Part shown: piece by piece, positions 36,830 to 46,492 of the stretch
Numbering within the stretch: the stretch's first letter is position 1
Layout of the letters: every line of letters begins with the position of its first letter
Assembly: GCF_016482685.1 (NCBI RefSeq)
Contig: NZ_JACYHF010000005.1
Coordinates: 62,001-126,000 of the forward strand
Direction: 5' to 3'
Source of the DNA: Streptomyces sp. DSM 110735
GTDB lineage: Bacteria > Actinomycetota > Actinomycetes > Streptomycetales > Streptomycetaceae
Length of the DNA: 64,000 nt
The notes under the pieces: generated by a model
Databases searched by the model: none
Told to the model about the DNA's origin: nothing
Seen by the model: the letters and a program-made list of their open reading frames with translations, nothing else
Made by a program: the position numbers and the translations under genes

Positions 36830-37645
36830 ATGAGCGCAGACACCAGCCCCGCCATCGAGCTGAGGGGCGCGACCAAGAACTTCAGGACGCCGTCCGGCGA
36901 ACTGCACACGGCCGTCAGGGAGTTGGACCTGACCGTGGGGCGCGGCGAGTTCGTCGCCGTCGTGGGTCCCACCGGCTGCGGCAAGTCCACCACGCTCACC
37001 CTCGTCAGCGGGCTTGAGGAGCCCAGCGACGGCGAGGTGCTGGTGGCCGGAGAGCCGGTCGACGGGGTCGGCGGCAAGGTCGGCTTCGTCTTCCAGCAGG
37101 ACGCCACCTTCCCCTGGCGGACCGTGCTGGCCAATGTGATGGCGGGACCCCGGTTCCGGGGCGTGCCCAAGGCGGAGGCCAAGGAGAAGGCCCGCGCGTG
37201 GCTGGCCCGGGTGGGGCTCGCCGCGTTCGAGGACCGTTACCCGCACCAGCTCTCCGGCGGCCAGCGCAAGCGCGTCGCCCTCGCCGCCACCTTCGTCAAC
37301 GACCCCGAGATCCTGCTCATGGACGAGCCGTTCTCCGCGCTCGACGTGCAGACCCGGGCGCTGATGTCCGACGAGCTGCTGGAGCTGTGGGAAGGCACCG
37401 GCGCCTCCGTCGTGTTCGTCACCCACGACCTGGAGGAGTCCATCGCCCTGGCCGACAAGGTCGTGGTGATGACCGCCGGACCCGCGACCGTGAAGCAGGT
37501 CTTCGACATCGACCTGCCCCGCCCGCGCAAGGTCGAGTCGGTGCGCCTGGAGCCGCGGTTCATCGAGATCTACCGCGAGATCTGGTCCTCCCTCGGCGAA
37601 GAGGTCCGCATCACCCGTGAGCGAGGTGCCGCGCATGTCGCCTGA
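36830..37645 (+). CDS. NitT/TauT-type ABC transporter ATPase
   Basis: The 271-residue ATPase has Walker A VGPTGCGKSTT (about 44-54), Q-loop FVFQQDATFPWRT, signature LSGGQRKRVALA (about 140) and Walker B ILLMDEPFSALD (about 160). It resembles SsuB/TauB partners that energise uptake of sulfonates, nitrate, taurine or thiamine precursors. TACCGT lies eight bases before the ATG, with no ribosome-binding site, so the mRNA may be leaderless. It is first of three co-transcribed genes; its stop codon overlaps the permease start. Confidence 0.93.
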   Translation: MSADTSPAIELRGATKNFRTPSGELHTAVRELDLTVGRGEFVAVVGPTGCGKSTTLTLVSGLEEPSDGEVLVAGEPVDGVGGKVGFVFQQDATFPWRTVLANVMAGPRFRGVPKAEAKEKARAWLARVGLAAFEDRYPHQLSGGQRKRVALAATFVNDPEILLMDEPFSALDVQTRALMSDELLELWEGTGASVVFVTHDLEESIALADKVVVMTAGPATVKQVFDIDLPRPRKVESVRLEPRFIEIYREIWSSLGEEVRITRERGAAHVA

Positions 37646-38498
37646 GACCCTGTCCACGCCCCTGGTCACCACCGCCAAGACCCCCGACCGCGCGCAGTCG
37701 CGGGCGCGCGCCGCCCGCAGGCGCAGGGCGGTCGTCGTGGCCGCCCGGGTGCTGCTCCTCGTGGCCGTGCTGGGCCTGTGGGAGGGGCTGTCCCGCGCGA
37801 AGATCATCGACCCGTTCAACTTCTCGATGCCGTCGGCCATCTGGGACCAGATCCAGTCCTGGACGCTGCACGGGACGGCGCTCGGTTCGCTGGGCGAGCA
37901 GATCTGGTACACGCTGTACGAGGCGCTGCTCGGCTGGTTCATCGGCGTCGCTGCCGGTGTCGTCCTCGGCATCGCGCTCGGCCGGGTCGCCTTCCTCGCC
38001 GACCTGCTCGGTCCGTACATCAAGGTGCTCAACTCGATCCCCCGGATCGTCCTGGCGCCGGTCTTCCTGATCTGGTTCGGGCTCGGTCCGGCCTCCAAGG
38101 TCGCCTCCGCCGTGGTGCTGGTCTTCTTCCCGGTGTTCTTCAACGCCTTCCAGGGCGCCCGCGAGGTGGACCGCAACCTCGTCTCCAACGCCCGGATGCT
38201 CGGCGCGAGCGACCGTCAGGTGACCCTCCAGGTCGTCATCCCCTCGGCCACCTCGTGGATCTTCACCAGCCTGCACGTCAGCTTCGGGTTCGCGCTGATC
38301 GGCGCCATCGTGGGCGAGTACATCGGCGCCACCCGGGGCATCGGTCTGCTCGTCGCCCAGTCACAGGGCACCCTCAACTCCGCCGGTGTGTACGCCGCGA
38401 TGGTCATCCTCGCGGTCGTGGCTCTGCTCGCGGAGGGACTGCTGACCTTCGCGGAGCGCCGCATCTTCCGCTGGAAGCCGACGAACTCCGAGCAGTGA
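37635..38498 (+). CDS. NitT/TauT-type ABC transporter permease
   Basis: This 287-residue inner-membrane protein has about six helices and the EAA loop (NAFQGAREVDRNLVSNARMLGASDRQVTLQVVIPSA, about 176-210), where it docks the ATPase. The ATG at 37635 follows GAGGTG by about nine bases and overlaps the ATPase gene by 11 bases; GTG 37617 is an alternative. The last 20 residues are charged. Confidence 0.9.
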   Translation: MSPETLSTPLVTTAKTPDRAQSRARAARRRRAVVVAARVLLLVAVLGLWEGLSRAKIIDPFNFSMPSAIWDQIQSWTLHGTALGSLGEQIWYTLYEALLGWFIGVAAGVVLGIALGRVAFLADLLGPYIKVLNSIPRIVLAPVFLIWFGLGPASKVASAVVLVFFPVFFNAFQGAREVDRNLVSNARMLGASDRQVTLQVVIPSATSWIFTSLHVSFGFALIGAIVGEYIGATRGIGLLVAQSQGTLNSAGVYAAMVILAVVALLAEGLLTFAERRIFRWKPTNSEQ

Positions 38499-38556
38499 CC
38501 GCTCCTTTCGAAAACGCCGCCCCCGCGCCGCCCCCGCTCACAAGGACGTGACACCC

Positions 38557-39606
38557 ATGCGCACCCGCGCCCGCTACGCCTCCCTCGCCACCGCCTGTCT
38601 CCTCGCCGTCTCCTCCCTCACCGCCTGCGCCAACGACGTCGCCGGGACGACCTCCTCGGGCAGCGGCGGCAAGGGCGAGAAGGTCAAGATCATGGTCGGC
38701 GGCCTGGACAAGGTCATCTACCTGCCCGCGATGCTCACCCAGCGCCTCGGCTACTTCCGTGACGCCGGGCTCGACGTGGAACTGCTGACCGAGCCCGCCG
38801 GGGTCCAGGCGGAGACCGCGCTCGTCTCCGGCCAGGTCCAGGGCTGCGTCGGCTTCTACGACCACACCCTCGACCTCCAGGTGAAGGGCAAGTCGGTCGA
38901 GTCCGTGGTGCAGTTCTCGCAGGCGCCCGGCGAGGTGGAGGTCGTCTCGGCCAAGCGCAAGGGCGCGATCACCTCGCCCGGCGACTTCAAGGGCCGCAAG
39001 CTCGGGGTCACCGGGCTGGGGTCGTCCACCGACTTCCTCACCAAGTACCTCGCGGTCAAGCACGGGGTGAAGGTCAACGAGTTCAGCCCGGTCGCGGTCG
39101 GCGCGGGACCCACGTTCATCGCGGCGCTCCAGAAGGGCTCCATCGACGGGGGCATGACGACCGACCCGACCGTCGCCACGATCCTGGAGAAGAAGGCAGG
39201 CAGCGTCCTGGTCGACATGCGCACGCCCGAGGGGTCGGAGAAGGCGCTCGGCGGTCCGTACCCCTCCTCCAGCCTGTACATGCGCAGCGACTGGGTGAAC
39301 AGTCACAAGGCGACGGTGCAGAAGCTGGCCGACGCGTTCGTCCGCACCCTGCGGTGGATGTCCTCGCACAGCGCCGACCAGATCGCCGCGAAGATGCCCG
39401 CCGACTACTCCCAGGGCGACAACAAGCTCTACGCGGAGGCGATCAAGAGCACGCTGCCGATGTTCACCAAGGACGGCGTGATGCCCGAGAACGGGCCCGA
39501 GACCGTCGAGAAGGTCCTCAAGGCGTTCAACCCGAACATCAAGAACGCCGACGTGGACCTGAAGAAGACCTACACCACCGAGTTCGCCGAGAAGGCGGCC
39601 AAGTGA
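38557..39606 (+). CDS. ABC transporter substrate-binding lipoprotein (NMT1/SsuA-like)
   Basis: The 349-residue precursor has a lipoprotein signal with the lipobox LTAC (cysteine at about 26). The mature part shows the NMT1/THI5-SsuA pattern: KVIYLPAMLTQRLGYFRDAGLDVEL, QAETALVSGQVQGCVGFYDHTLD, GVTGLGSSTDFLTKYLAVKHG and IAALQKGSIDGGMTTDPTV. It captures the substrate outside the cell for the preceding permease. The ligand cannot be read from sequence. AAGGA lies ten bases before the ATG. Confidence 0.92.
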   Translation: MRTRARYASLATACLLAVSSLTACANDVAGTTSSGSGGKGEKVKIMVGGLDKVIYLPAMLTQRLGYFRDAGLDVELLTEPAGVQAETALVSGQVQGCVGFYDHTLDLQVKGKSVESVVQFSQAPGEVEVVSAKRKGAITSPGDFKGRKLGVTGLGSSTDFLTKYLAVKHGVKVNEFSPVAVGAGPTFIAALQKGSIDGGMTTDPTVATILEKKAGSVLVDMRTPEGSEKALGGPYPSSSLYMRSDWVNSHKATVQKLADAFVRTLRWMSSHSADQIAAKMPADYSQGDNKLYAEAIKSTLPMFTKDGVMPENGPETVEKVLKAFNPNIKNADVDLKKTYTTEFAEKAAK

Positions 39607-39654
39607 CGGCCCGCTGACCCCCGGCCCGCCGACACCCGCCCTGCTGGAACCCCC

Positions 39655-41337
39655 TCAGCGCGCCTCGACGGCCGCGCCCCGCTCGCCGGACCCGGCGGGC
39701 GCGGGCGCGGCCGTCGCCCTGTCACCGACCTCGCTCAGCGCCTCCGGCAGCACGACCGTGAACTCCGCGCCGCCGCCCTCCGCCGCCCCCACCGTCGCGC
39801 TCCCGCCCTGCCGTTGCGCGAGCCGTCGTACCAGTGCCAGTCCGATGCCCCGCTTGCCGTGCGCGGGCGGCTCCTTCGTGGACCAGCCCTCGGTGAACAC
39901 CGACTCGCGCCGCCCCTCCGGCACCCCGGGCCCGGTGTCGCGGACGCGGAGGACGACCGTACGGTCCTCGGCGTACAGCTCGGCCTCCACGCGCGCCTGC
40001 GGCGTGCCCGCGACCGCGTCCAGGGCGTTGTCCACGAGGTTGCCGACCACCGTGACCAGCGCGCGGGGATCGACCAGCCGGTCGGGGATCCAGGTGCGTC
40101 CGGACAGCCGCAGGGCGACCCCGCGTTCGGCGGCGACGGTCGCCTTGCCCACCAGCAGGGCGGCAAGGAGCGGGTCCTGGATCTTCTCGGTGACCTGTTC
40201 GGCGGTGGCCCGGTGGTCCCCGACCACCTCGCCGATGAACTCCACCGCGTCGTCGTACATCTCCAGTTCCAGCAGCCCCAGCAGGGTGTGCAGCCGGTTG
40301 GCGTGCTCGTGGTCCTGGGCGCGCAGGGCGTCGATCAGACCCCGGGTGGAGTCGAGTTCACGGCCGAGGCGCTCCAGCTCGGTGCGGTCGCGCAGGGTGG
40401 CCACGGCGCCGCCGTCGCCGGTGGGCATCCGGTTGGCGACCAGGACGCGTGGCCCGCGTACGGCGAGCAGGTCGGTGCCGGTGACCCGGCCCGTCAGCAC
40501 GTCCGTCACCCGGCCCTCGCCCAGCGTCTCGTCGGGGGAGCGCCCCACCGCCTCGTCGCCGAGGTCGAGCAGCCGGGCCGCCTCGTCGTTGAGCAGCCGT
40601 ATCCGCCCCGCGCGGTCGAGCGCGACCACGCCCTCGCGGATGCCGTGCAGCATCGCCTCGCGCTCCGCGAGCAGCGCCGAGATGTCGGAGAAGGCCAGGT
40701 CACGGGTCTGCCGCTGGACCCGGCGGGAGATCAGCCACCCGGCGAGCGCGCCCACCGCGAGCGCGCCCCCGGCGTACGCCAGGAGCCCCGGCACCGCGCT
40801 CACCAGCCGGGCGCGCACGCTGTCGTAGGCGATGCCGACCGAGACCGCGCCGACGATCCGGTGACCGTCGTCGTACAGCGGCACCTTGCCGCGCGCCGAG
40901 CGGCCGAGCGTGCCCCGGTCGATCTCCATCACCTGGGTGCCGTCCAGGGCACGACGGGGGCTGGTGGAGACGTGGTGGCCGATCTCGCCGGGCGTGGGGT
41001 GGGACCAGCGCACGCCCCGGGTGTCCATGACGACGATGTACTCGGCGCGGGTCGCCAGCCTGATCCGCTCCGCCTCGCGCTGCACCGGCCCTGTGCGGGT
41101 GGGCCGCGTCGTCAGGACGCCCTCGGCGATGGCCGGGTCCTGTGCCGTGGTCTGCGCGATGACCAGGGCGCGGCGCATCGCCTCCTGGTCGAGCTGCCTG
41201 CTCAGCGGGGCGAGGAACAGCCCGGTCGCCAGGATCGCGACGCCCGCGGCGGTCGTCACCTGCATCAGCAGGACCTGCGAGAACACCCGCCGGGGGAGTC
41301 CGAGGCGGACACGGCGGGCGGGGGAAGCGGCACTCAT
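39655..41337 (-). CDS. CitA/DcuS-type sensor histidine kinase
   Basis: This 560-residue kinase has an N-terminal helix, a periplasmic sensor (about 45-180, with HPTPGEIGHHVS and PLYDDGHRIVGAVSVGIAYD typical of CitA/DcuS), a second helix (about 195-215), a PAS (LHGIREGVVALDRAGRIRLLND), and the histidine box DSTRGLIDALRAQDHEHANRLHTLLGLLEL (about 352). The ATPase ends in PGVPEGRRESVFTEGW and HGKRGIGLALVRRL. TACGGT lies seven bases before the ATG, so the mRNA may be leaderless. Organic acids are the usual ligands of this family. Confidence 0.93.
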   Translation of the reverse strand: MSAASPARRVRLGLPRRVFSQVLLMQVTTAAGVAILATGLFLAPLSRQLDQEAMRRALVIAQTTAQDPAIAEGVLTTRPTRTGPVQREAERIRLATRAEYIVVMDTRGVRWSHPTPGEIGHHVSTSPRRALDGTQVMEIDRGTLGRSARGKVPLYDDGHRIVGAVSVGIAYDSVRARLVSAVPGLLAYAGGALAVGALAGWLISRRVQRQTRDLAFSDISALLAEREAMLHGIREGVVALDRAGRIRLLNDEAARLLDLGDEAVGRSPDETLGEGRVTDVLTGRVTGTDLLAVRGPRVLVANRMPTGDGGAVATLRDRTELERLGRELDSTRGLIDALRAQDHEHANRLHTLLGLLELEMYDDAVEFIGEVVGDHRATAEQVTEKIQDPLLAALLVGKATVAAERGVALRLSGRTWIPDRLVDPRALVTVVGNLVDNALDAVAGTPQARVEAELYAEDRTVVLRVRDTGPGVPEGRRESVFTEGWSTKEPPAHGKRGIGLALVRRLAQRQGGSATVGAAEGGGAEFTVVLPEALSEVGDRATAAPAPAGSGERGAAVEAR

Positions 41338-41451
41338 GGGCTGGACCGTACGCGCCGGACGCGCGCGGGCCCAGGGGTCGCGCACGAGACGTCCCGGCTG
41401 CTCAGCCCACCGGTGCGGTCAGCCGCCGTCCGGTCGGGTCGTCGGCGCGGG

Positions 41452-42393
41452 TCAGCCCGCCAGCGTCGCCGTCCGCAGCTCGCGAACCGCCACCGCGTCC
41501 AGTCGGCCCGGTGCCCCGAGGACCGTCGCGCCGCAGCTCTCCGGACGCGGCGGCAGGGACGCCGTCTGCTCGACGACGACACGCCAGGCCCGGCCGTCCG
41601 TGTGGGTGACGGTGACCTCCCAGCGCGGGGACGCGCCCTCGGTGCGTACGACGCTCAGCACGCCCGCCTCGTACACGCCCGCCGCCGACCGCACGGCCAG
41701 TTCGGCTGCCTGGCCCGGGCGTTCCCAGGCGGAGCAGCCGCGGTTGTCCTCGACCGTCACGCGCCCTTCCTCGGCGCTGTGCAGAGCCTGCTTGACGGTG
41801 TGGGCCTCGGCGCGGGCGTACGCGTAGCCGTACGGCAGGACGAGCACCGTCGGGGCGAAGCGATGTCCACCCAGATGAGTGACCTCCCAGACGCCCGGAA
41901 CGCCGGAGGCGACGAGTTCGGCGGCCAGCGGACGGCCGAGCAGGGCGCAGCAGCGGTCGCGCTTGCCGTTGGTGCAGACGAGGGCGAGCGGGTCGCCGGT
42001 GTGCGGACGGGCGCCGAGCACCGAGGTGAGGGAGCGCGGGTCACCCGCGCCGAGCGCGCCGAAGTCCAGACCGAGCAGGCGGTCCGGATCGCGGGTGGTC
42101 GCCTCGTACAGCCACACGTTGCCGGGGACAGTGTGGGCCACGTACACGCGCCGCTCGGAGGACGTGCCGGGGTCCGCGTGGCGCCCCGGGCGCCGGATCA
42201 GCACGACGCGCACCCCCGTGCCCTGCGCGGCGGCCTCCAGGGCGCGGCCCAGCGCGGGGTCGAGATGGCTCGACGTGAGCGCTTTGACGCCCCACGGCCC
42301 GGGCTGTTCCAGCAGCAGCCACGTCGTCGCCGTGGCCGCCGTACCGGAAACGGGCTCGTCGAGGCTCCGGGAGACGGTCGCACACCTACTCAC
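41452..42393 (-). CDS. sucrase/ferredoxin-like protein under an iron box
   Basis: This 313-residue protein is of the sucrase/ferredoxin-like family (thioredoxin-like [2Fe-2S] fold). Two cysteine-containing segments are visible: SRC near the N-terminus and CTNGKRDRCCALLGRPLAAEL (about 148-168), with HLGGHRFAPTVLVLPYGYAYAR (about 188) and CSAWERPGQAAEL (about 238). These are the usual cluster ligands. The start is GTG 42393: TAGGCT ends seven bases upstream inside an iron box, and no ribosome-binding site is present. A role in iron or siderophore-iron reduction is suggested by the iron box, not shown. Confidence 0.85.
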   Translation of the reverse strand: MSRCATVSRSLDEPVSGTAATATTWLLLEQPGPWGVKALTSSHLDPALGRALEAAAQGTGVRVVLIRRPGRHADPGTSSERRVYVAHTVPGNVWLYEATTRDPDRLLGLDFGALGAGDPRSLTSVLGARPHTGDPLALVCTNGKRDRCCALLGRPLAAELVASGVPGVWEVTHLGGHRFAPTVLVLPYGYAYARAEAHTVKQALHSAEEGRVTVEDNRGCSAWERPGQAAELAVRSAAGVYEAGVLSVVRTEGASPRWEVTVTHTDGRAWRVVVEQTASLPPRPESCGATVLGAPGRLDAVAVRELRTATLAG

Positions 42394-42412
42394 ACAGGTG
42401 AGCCTAACCTGA
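42394..42412 (-). promoter_or_regulatory. DmdR/IdeR iron box and -10 of the sucrase/ferredoxin-like gene
   Basis: The minus strand reads TCAGGTTAGGCTCACCTGT, matching the DmdR consensus TTAGGTTAGGCTAACCTAA at 15 of 19 positions. The inner TAGGCT is also the probable -10, so the iron-loaded repressor would block the promoter directly. Confidence 0.85.
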
Positions 42413-42619
42413 CTTGACCTTCGTCTGCTCCCCGGCGGGGGTATGTCCGGGTGCCGATGTGGGTATGCCCCCCGGTTCAGGCGGTGGCGTACGGCAGCCC
42501 GGTCCTGCCCCACGGCCGAACCCCCGCCCCAATCACCTCTCTTATCCTGGTCGGACAGTCCGTCCGCCGGGCCCCGCGTCCGGTGCGGGTCCGGAGAGCC
42601 GAAGGAAGGGTGCCGCGAG

Positions 42620-43684
42620 GTGGGGAGCAGCAGGAGTCCGCAGCAGATCCCGGTCGTCGTGCTCGCCGGATTCCTCGGGTCCGGGAAGACCACGCTCCTC
42701 AACCACCTGCTGCACCGCAGCGGGGGCAGCAGGATCGGGGCGATCGTCAACGACTTCGGGGACATCGAGATCGACGCCATGGCGGTCGCGGGCGCGCTCG
42801 GCGACTCCACCGTGTCGCTCGGCAACGGCTGTCTGTGCTGCGCGGTCGACGCGAGCGAGCTGGACTCCTACCTGGAGCGGCTCGCCGCGCCCGCCGTCGG
42901 CATCGACGTGATCGTCATCGAGGCCAGCGGGCTCGCGGAGCCGCAGGAGCTGGTGCGGATGGTGCTGGCCAGCGAGTTGCCCGGGATCGTGTACGGCGGG
43001 CTCGTGGAGGTCGTGGACGCGGCCGAGTTCGACGACACCCGGGCGCGGCACCCCGAGATCGACCGGCATCTCGCGCTCGCGGACCTCGTCGTGGTCAACA
43101 AGCTCGACCGCGCCGAGGACGCCGATCGGGTCCTCGCGCAGGTGCACGAACTCACCGACGGCGCCCCGGTCGTCGCCGCCACCTACGGCCGCATCGACCC
43201 GGAGTTCCTCTTCGAGTGCAGGCCCAGTGAGGAGCGCGTCGGTCAGCTCTCCTTCGACGACCTCCACACGGACGGCGACGAGGACGACGACACGCACGCC
43301 TCCCACCTGCACACCGGCTACGACAGCCTGTCCTTCACCTCCGCCGCGCCCATGGACCCCCGCGCGCTGATGCGGTTCCTGGACAGCAGGCCGGAGGGGC
43401 TGTACCGGATCAAGGGGTACGTGGACTTCGGGGCGCACGACAGCGGCAACCGGTACGCCGTGCACGCCGTCGGCCGCTTCCTGCGCTTCTACCCCGAGCC
43501 CTGGCCGCAGCGGGACGGGGACCGTCTCACCCAGCTCGTGCTCATCGGCTCGGGCATCGACACCGAAGCACTCCGCAAGGAACTCGACGCCTGCCGTCAC
43601 GACAGCGCGCCTCAGCCCGACGAGCACGCCATGTGGGGCGTCCTGCGCTACGTGCCGGGCTCCGAGGACGAGCCCGGCACCTAG
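42620..43684 (+). CDS. CobW/COG0523-family GTPase
   Basis: The 354-residue GTPase has Walker A GFLGSGKTTLL (about 17-27), the metal-binding GCLCC (about 71-75), ASGLAEP and the NKLD guanine motif (about 160). A loop of Asp and His residues (about 217-231) follows, likely metal-binding. COG0523 proteins deliver zinc, cobalt or other metals to enzymes. The start is GTG 42620 with AAGGAAGGG upstream. It diverges from the iron-box gene by 226 bases, so shared metal control is possible. Confidence 0.92.
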   Translation: MGSSRSPQQIPVVVLAGFLGSGKTTLLNHLLHRSGGSRIGAIVNDFGDIEIDAMAVAGALGDSTVSLGNGCLCCAVDASELDSYLERLAAPAVGIDVIVIEASGLAEPQELVRMVLASELPGIVYGGLVEVVDAAEFDDTRARHPEIDRHLALADLVVVNKLDRAEDADRVLAQVHELTDGAPVVAATYGRIDPEFLFECRPSEERVGQLSFDDLHTDGDEDDDTHASHLHTGYDSLSFTSAAPMDPRALMRFLDSRPEGLYRIKGYVDFGAHDSGNRYAVHAVGRFLRFYPEPWPQRDGDRLTQLVLIGSGIDTEALRKELDACRHDSAPQPDEHAMWGVLRYVPGSEDEPGT

Positions 43685-43698
43685 GGAGCGTCTCCCTA
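43682..43698. terminator. short hairpin at the end of the GTPase gene
   Basis: TAGGGAG (43682-43688) and CTCCCTA (43692-43698) form a perfect 7-bp stem with loop CGT that includes the GTPase stop codon. It lies between convergent genes and may terminate either. Confidence 0.5.
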
Positions 43699-43718
43699 AC
43701 GACCGGCGGGAACCGCCG

Positions 43719-46172
43719 CTACACCACCGGTCCCGCCACCACCGCCACCGGCTTCGCCAGCGACGTACCGGAGCCGTCCCGGCGCGGATCAAGCTCCGGC
43801 AGCTCCGCGGGGAGACCGTTCTTCTGCGCCGCCCGCGCCGGAACCGGTCCCGCCCAGGCCAGGGACAGACAGTCCTCGCCCTTCAGGAACCGCTGGCAGC
43901 GGACACCGCCCGTCGCCCGTCCCTTGCGCGGGAACTGGTCGAACGGGGTCAGCTTGGCCGTCGTGTGGACCGAGTCGTCGAGCGTGCCGCGCGAGCCCGC
44001 GACCGTGAACACCACCGCGTCGGCGGCCGGATCGACCGCCGTGAACGAGATCACCTTCGCGCCGTCGGTGAGCTTGATGCCCGCCACACCGCCCGCCGGA
44101 CGCCCCTGTGGACGCACCTGGTTCGCCTGGTAGCGCAGGAGTTGGGCGTCGTCGGTGATGAACACCAGGTCCTCCTCGCCGGTGCGCAGCTCCACCGCGC
44201 CGACGATCCGGTCGCCCTCCCTGAGCGTGATGACCTCCAACTCGTCCTTGTTGGACGGGTAGTCGGGCACCACGCGCTTGACCACGCCCTGTTCGGTACC
44301 GAGCGCGAGTCCTGGTGACGACTCGTCAAGCGTGGTCAGACAGACCACCGTCTCGTCGTCCTCCACGGAGACGAACTCCGCGAGCGGTGCGCCCCCGGAG
44401 AGGTTCGGCGCGGTCGCGGTGTCGGGCAGTTGCGGCAGGTCGACCACGTTGATCCGCAGGAGTCGGCCGGCCGAGGTGACCGCGCCGATCTCCCCGCGCG
44501 CGGTCGCGGAAACGGCGGAGACGATCACGTCGTGCTTGGTGCGCCCGCCGTCCTGCGGAACGGGTCCGCCGTTCGACGTCCGGGCCAGCAGACCGGTCGA
44601 GGACAGCAGCACCAGGCACGGATCGTCGGCCACCTGGAGCGGCACGGTGGCGACCTGGGAGCCGGTGGACTCCAGCAGGACCGTGCGCCGGTCGGTGCCG
44701 AACTTCTTGGAGACGGCGGCCAGTTCGTTGGAGACCATCTTGCGCAGCTCGGCGTCCGACTCCAGGACGCGGGTCAGCTCCTCGATCTCCTGGTTGAGCC
44801 GGTCCTTCTCCGCCTCCAGCTCGATCCGGTCGAACTTGGTCAGGCGGCGCAGCGGGGTGTCCAGGATGTACTGCGTCTGGATGTCGCTCAGTCCGAAGCG
44901 CTCGATCAGGCGCTCCTTGGCCTGCGCGGAGTTCTCGCTGGAGCGGATCAGCCGGATGACCTCGTCGATGTCGGCCAGCGCGGTGAGCAGACCCTCGACC
45001 AGGTGGAGCCGGTCCCGGCGCTTGCCGCGGCGGAACTCGCTGCGGCGGCGCACGACCTCGAAGCGGTGGTCGAGGTAGACCTCGAGGAGTTCCTTCAGAC
45101 CCAGGGTGAGCGGCTGGCCGTCGACCAGGGCGACGTTGTTGATGCCGAAGGACTCCTCCATGGGCGTCAGCTTGTAGAGCTGCTCCAGGATGGCCTCCGG
45201 CACGAAACCGTTCTTGATCTCGATGACCAGGCGCAGCCCGTGCTCGCGGTCGGTGAGGTCCTTGACGTCCGCGATGCCCTGGATCTTCTTCGCGTTGACC
45301 AGGTCCTTGATCTTCGCGATGACCTTCTCGGGGCCGACCGTGAAGGGCAGTTCGGTGACGACCAGACCCTTGCGGCGGGCGGTGACCGTCTCGATGGCGA
45401 CCGTGGCGCGGATCTTGAAGGTGCCGCGGCCCGTCGCGTACGCGTCGCGGATGCCGTCCAGACCGACGATCCGGCCGCCGGTGGGCAGGTCGGGACCGGG
45501 GACGTGCCGCATCAGGGCGTCCAGGTCCGCGTTCGGGTGCCGGATGAGGTGGCGGGCGGCGGCGACGACCTCGCGCAGGTTGTGCGGGGGCATGTTGGTC
45601 GCCATGCCGACCGCGATGCCGGAGGCGCCGTTGACCAGCAGGTTCGGGAAGGCGGCCGGGAGGGCCACCGGCTCCTGCTCCTGGCCGTCGTAGTTCGGCG
45701 CGAAGTCGACCGTGTCCTCGTCGATGGACTCGGTCATCAGGCTCGTCGCCTCGGCCATGCGGCACTCGGTGTACCGCATGGCGGCCGGCGGGTCGTCGTT
45801 GCCCAGCGAGCCGAAGTTGCCATGGCCGTCGACCAGGGGGACGCGCATCGAGAAGGGCTGGGCCATGCGCACCAGGGCGTCGTAGATCGACGCGTCGCCG
45901 TGCGGGTGCAGCTTGCCCATGACCTCGCCGACCACGCGGGCGCACTTGACGTACGCGCGCTCGGGGCGCAGTCCCATCTCGTTCATCTGATAGACGATGC
46001 GCCGGTGCACCGGCTTCAGGCCGTCGCGGGCGTCCGGCAGGGCGCGGGAGTAGATGACCGAGTACGCGTATTCCAGATAGGAGCCGCGCATCTCGTCCAC
46101 GACGTCGATGTCGAGGATCTTCTCCTCGTACGCGTCGTCGGGCGGCGGGGTCTTCGTACTGCGGCGGGCCAT
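43719..46172 (-). CDS. parC: DNA topoisomerase IV subunit A
   Basis: ParC is the DNA-cutting subunit of topoisomerase IV, partner of ParE. This 817-residue protein has the winged-helix region ([21 protein letters not shown], about 48), the GDAS quinolone motif ([17 protein letters not shown], about 89-104) and the active tyrosine in [10 protein letters not shown] (Y134). The C-terminal wheel domain lacks a canonical GyrA box (QRRGGKG), showing [12 protein letters not shown] instead. AAGGAG lies about nine bases before the ATG at 46172. It is convergent with the GTPase gene. A weak damage-type promoter lies upstream. Confidence 0.94.
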   Translation of the reverse strand: MARRSTKTPPPDDAYEEKILDIDVVDEMRGSYLEYAYSVIYSRALPDARDGLKPVHRRIVYQMNEMGLRPERAYVKCARVVGEVMGKLHPHGDASIYDALVRMAQPFSMRVPLVDGHGNFGSLGNDDPPAAMRYTECRMAEATSLMTESIDEDTVDFAPNYDGQEQEPVALPAAFPNLLVNGASGIAVGMATNMPPHNLREVVAAARHLIRHPNADLDALMRHVPGPDLPTGGRIVGLDGIRDAYATGRGTFKIRATVAIETVTARRKGLVVTELPFTVGPEKVIAKIKDLVNAKKIQGIADVKDLTDREHGLRLVIEIKNGFVPEAILEQLYKLTPMEESFGINNVALVDGQPLTLGLKELLEVYLDHRFEVVRRRSEFRRGKRRDRLHLVEGLLTALADIDEVIRLIRSSENSAQAKERLIERFGLSDIQTQYILDTPLRRLTKFDRIELEAEKDRLNQEIEELTRVLESDAELRKMVSNELAAVSKKFGTDRRTVLLESTGSQVATVPLQVADDPCLVLLSSTGLLARTSNGGPVPQDGGRTKHDVIVSAVSATARGEIGAVTSAGRLLRINVVDLPQLPDTATAPNLSGGAPLAEFVSVEDDETVVCLTTLDESSPGLALGTEQGVVKRVVPDYPSNKDELEVITLREGDRIVGAVELRTGEEDLVFITDDAQLLRYQANQVRPQGRPAGGVAGIKLTDGAKVISFTAVDPAADAVVFTVAGSRGTLDDSVHTTAKLTPFDQFPRKGRATGGVRCQRFLKGEDCLSLAWAGPVPARAAQKNGLPAELPELDPRRDGSGTSLAKPVAVVAGPVV

Positions 46173-46492
46173 CGCTGCCGGCTCCTTGCTGAGGCGGTTG
46201 ACGGATCTGACGCGGACCATTGTGGACCGAGGCACTGACACTGCGGGCCGCGCCCCGGTCCGAGAGGGGGACACCCCGGCGTCCGGCGGTCCGCCCGGTC
46301 CGGTCACCGCGCAATCCGGCGCCGTCCGGTACCGCGCCCGCCATGAGCACGCCTGACGCAGGCTACGCGATCCGCTCAGGGCGTACGTCCGGCGGGAACT
46401 CCGCCGGGCCCCCGCACGCTTTGCATACAGTGGCAGGAACGGCAGGAAAACAGCGGTTTCTTTCGACCGCCTCCGCTTGCGAAGGGACGTAC
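46173..46492. other. divergent region between parC and the M16 operon
   Basis: This 320-base gap carries on the minus strand a RecA-NDp-like element (46219-46241) about 47 bases before the parC ATG. The right part should contain the M16 promoter, but I see no clear hexamers. No gene is seen. Confidence 0.5.
46219..46241 (-). promoter_or_regulatory. weak RecA-NDp-like promoter upstream of parC
   Basis: The minus strand reads GTGTCAGTG, eight bases, CACAAT. The -35 block differs from TTGTCRGTG at one base and the -10 from TANNNT at one base, with exact spacing. Weaker than the dinG and recQ sites. Confidence 0.4.

Noticed and set aside
44430..46238. A 602-codon open frame on the plus strand opposite parC
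   Set aside because: Shadow of the parC codon pattern; no recognisable domain or ribosome-binding site.
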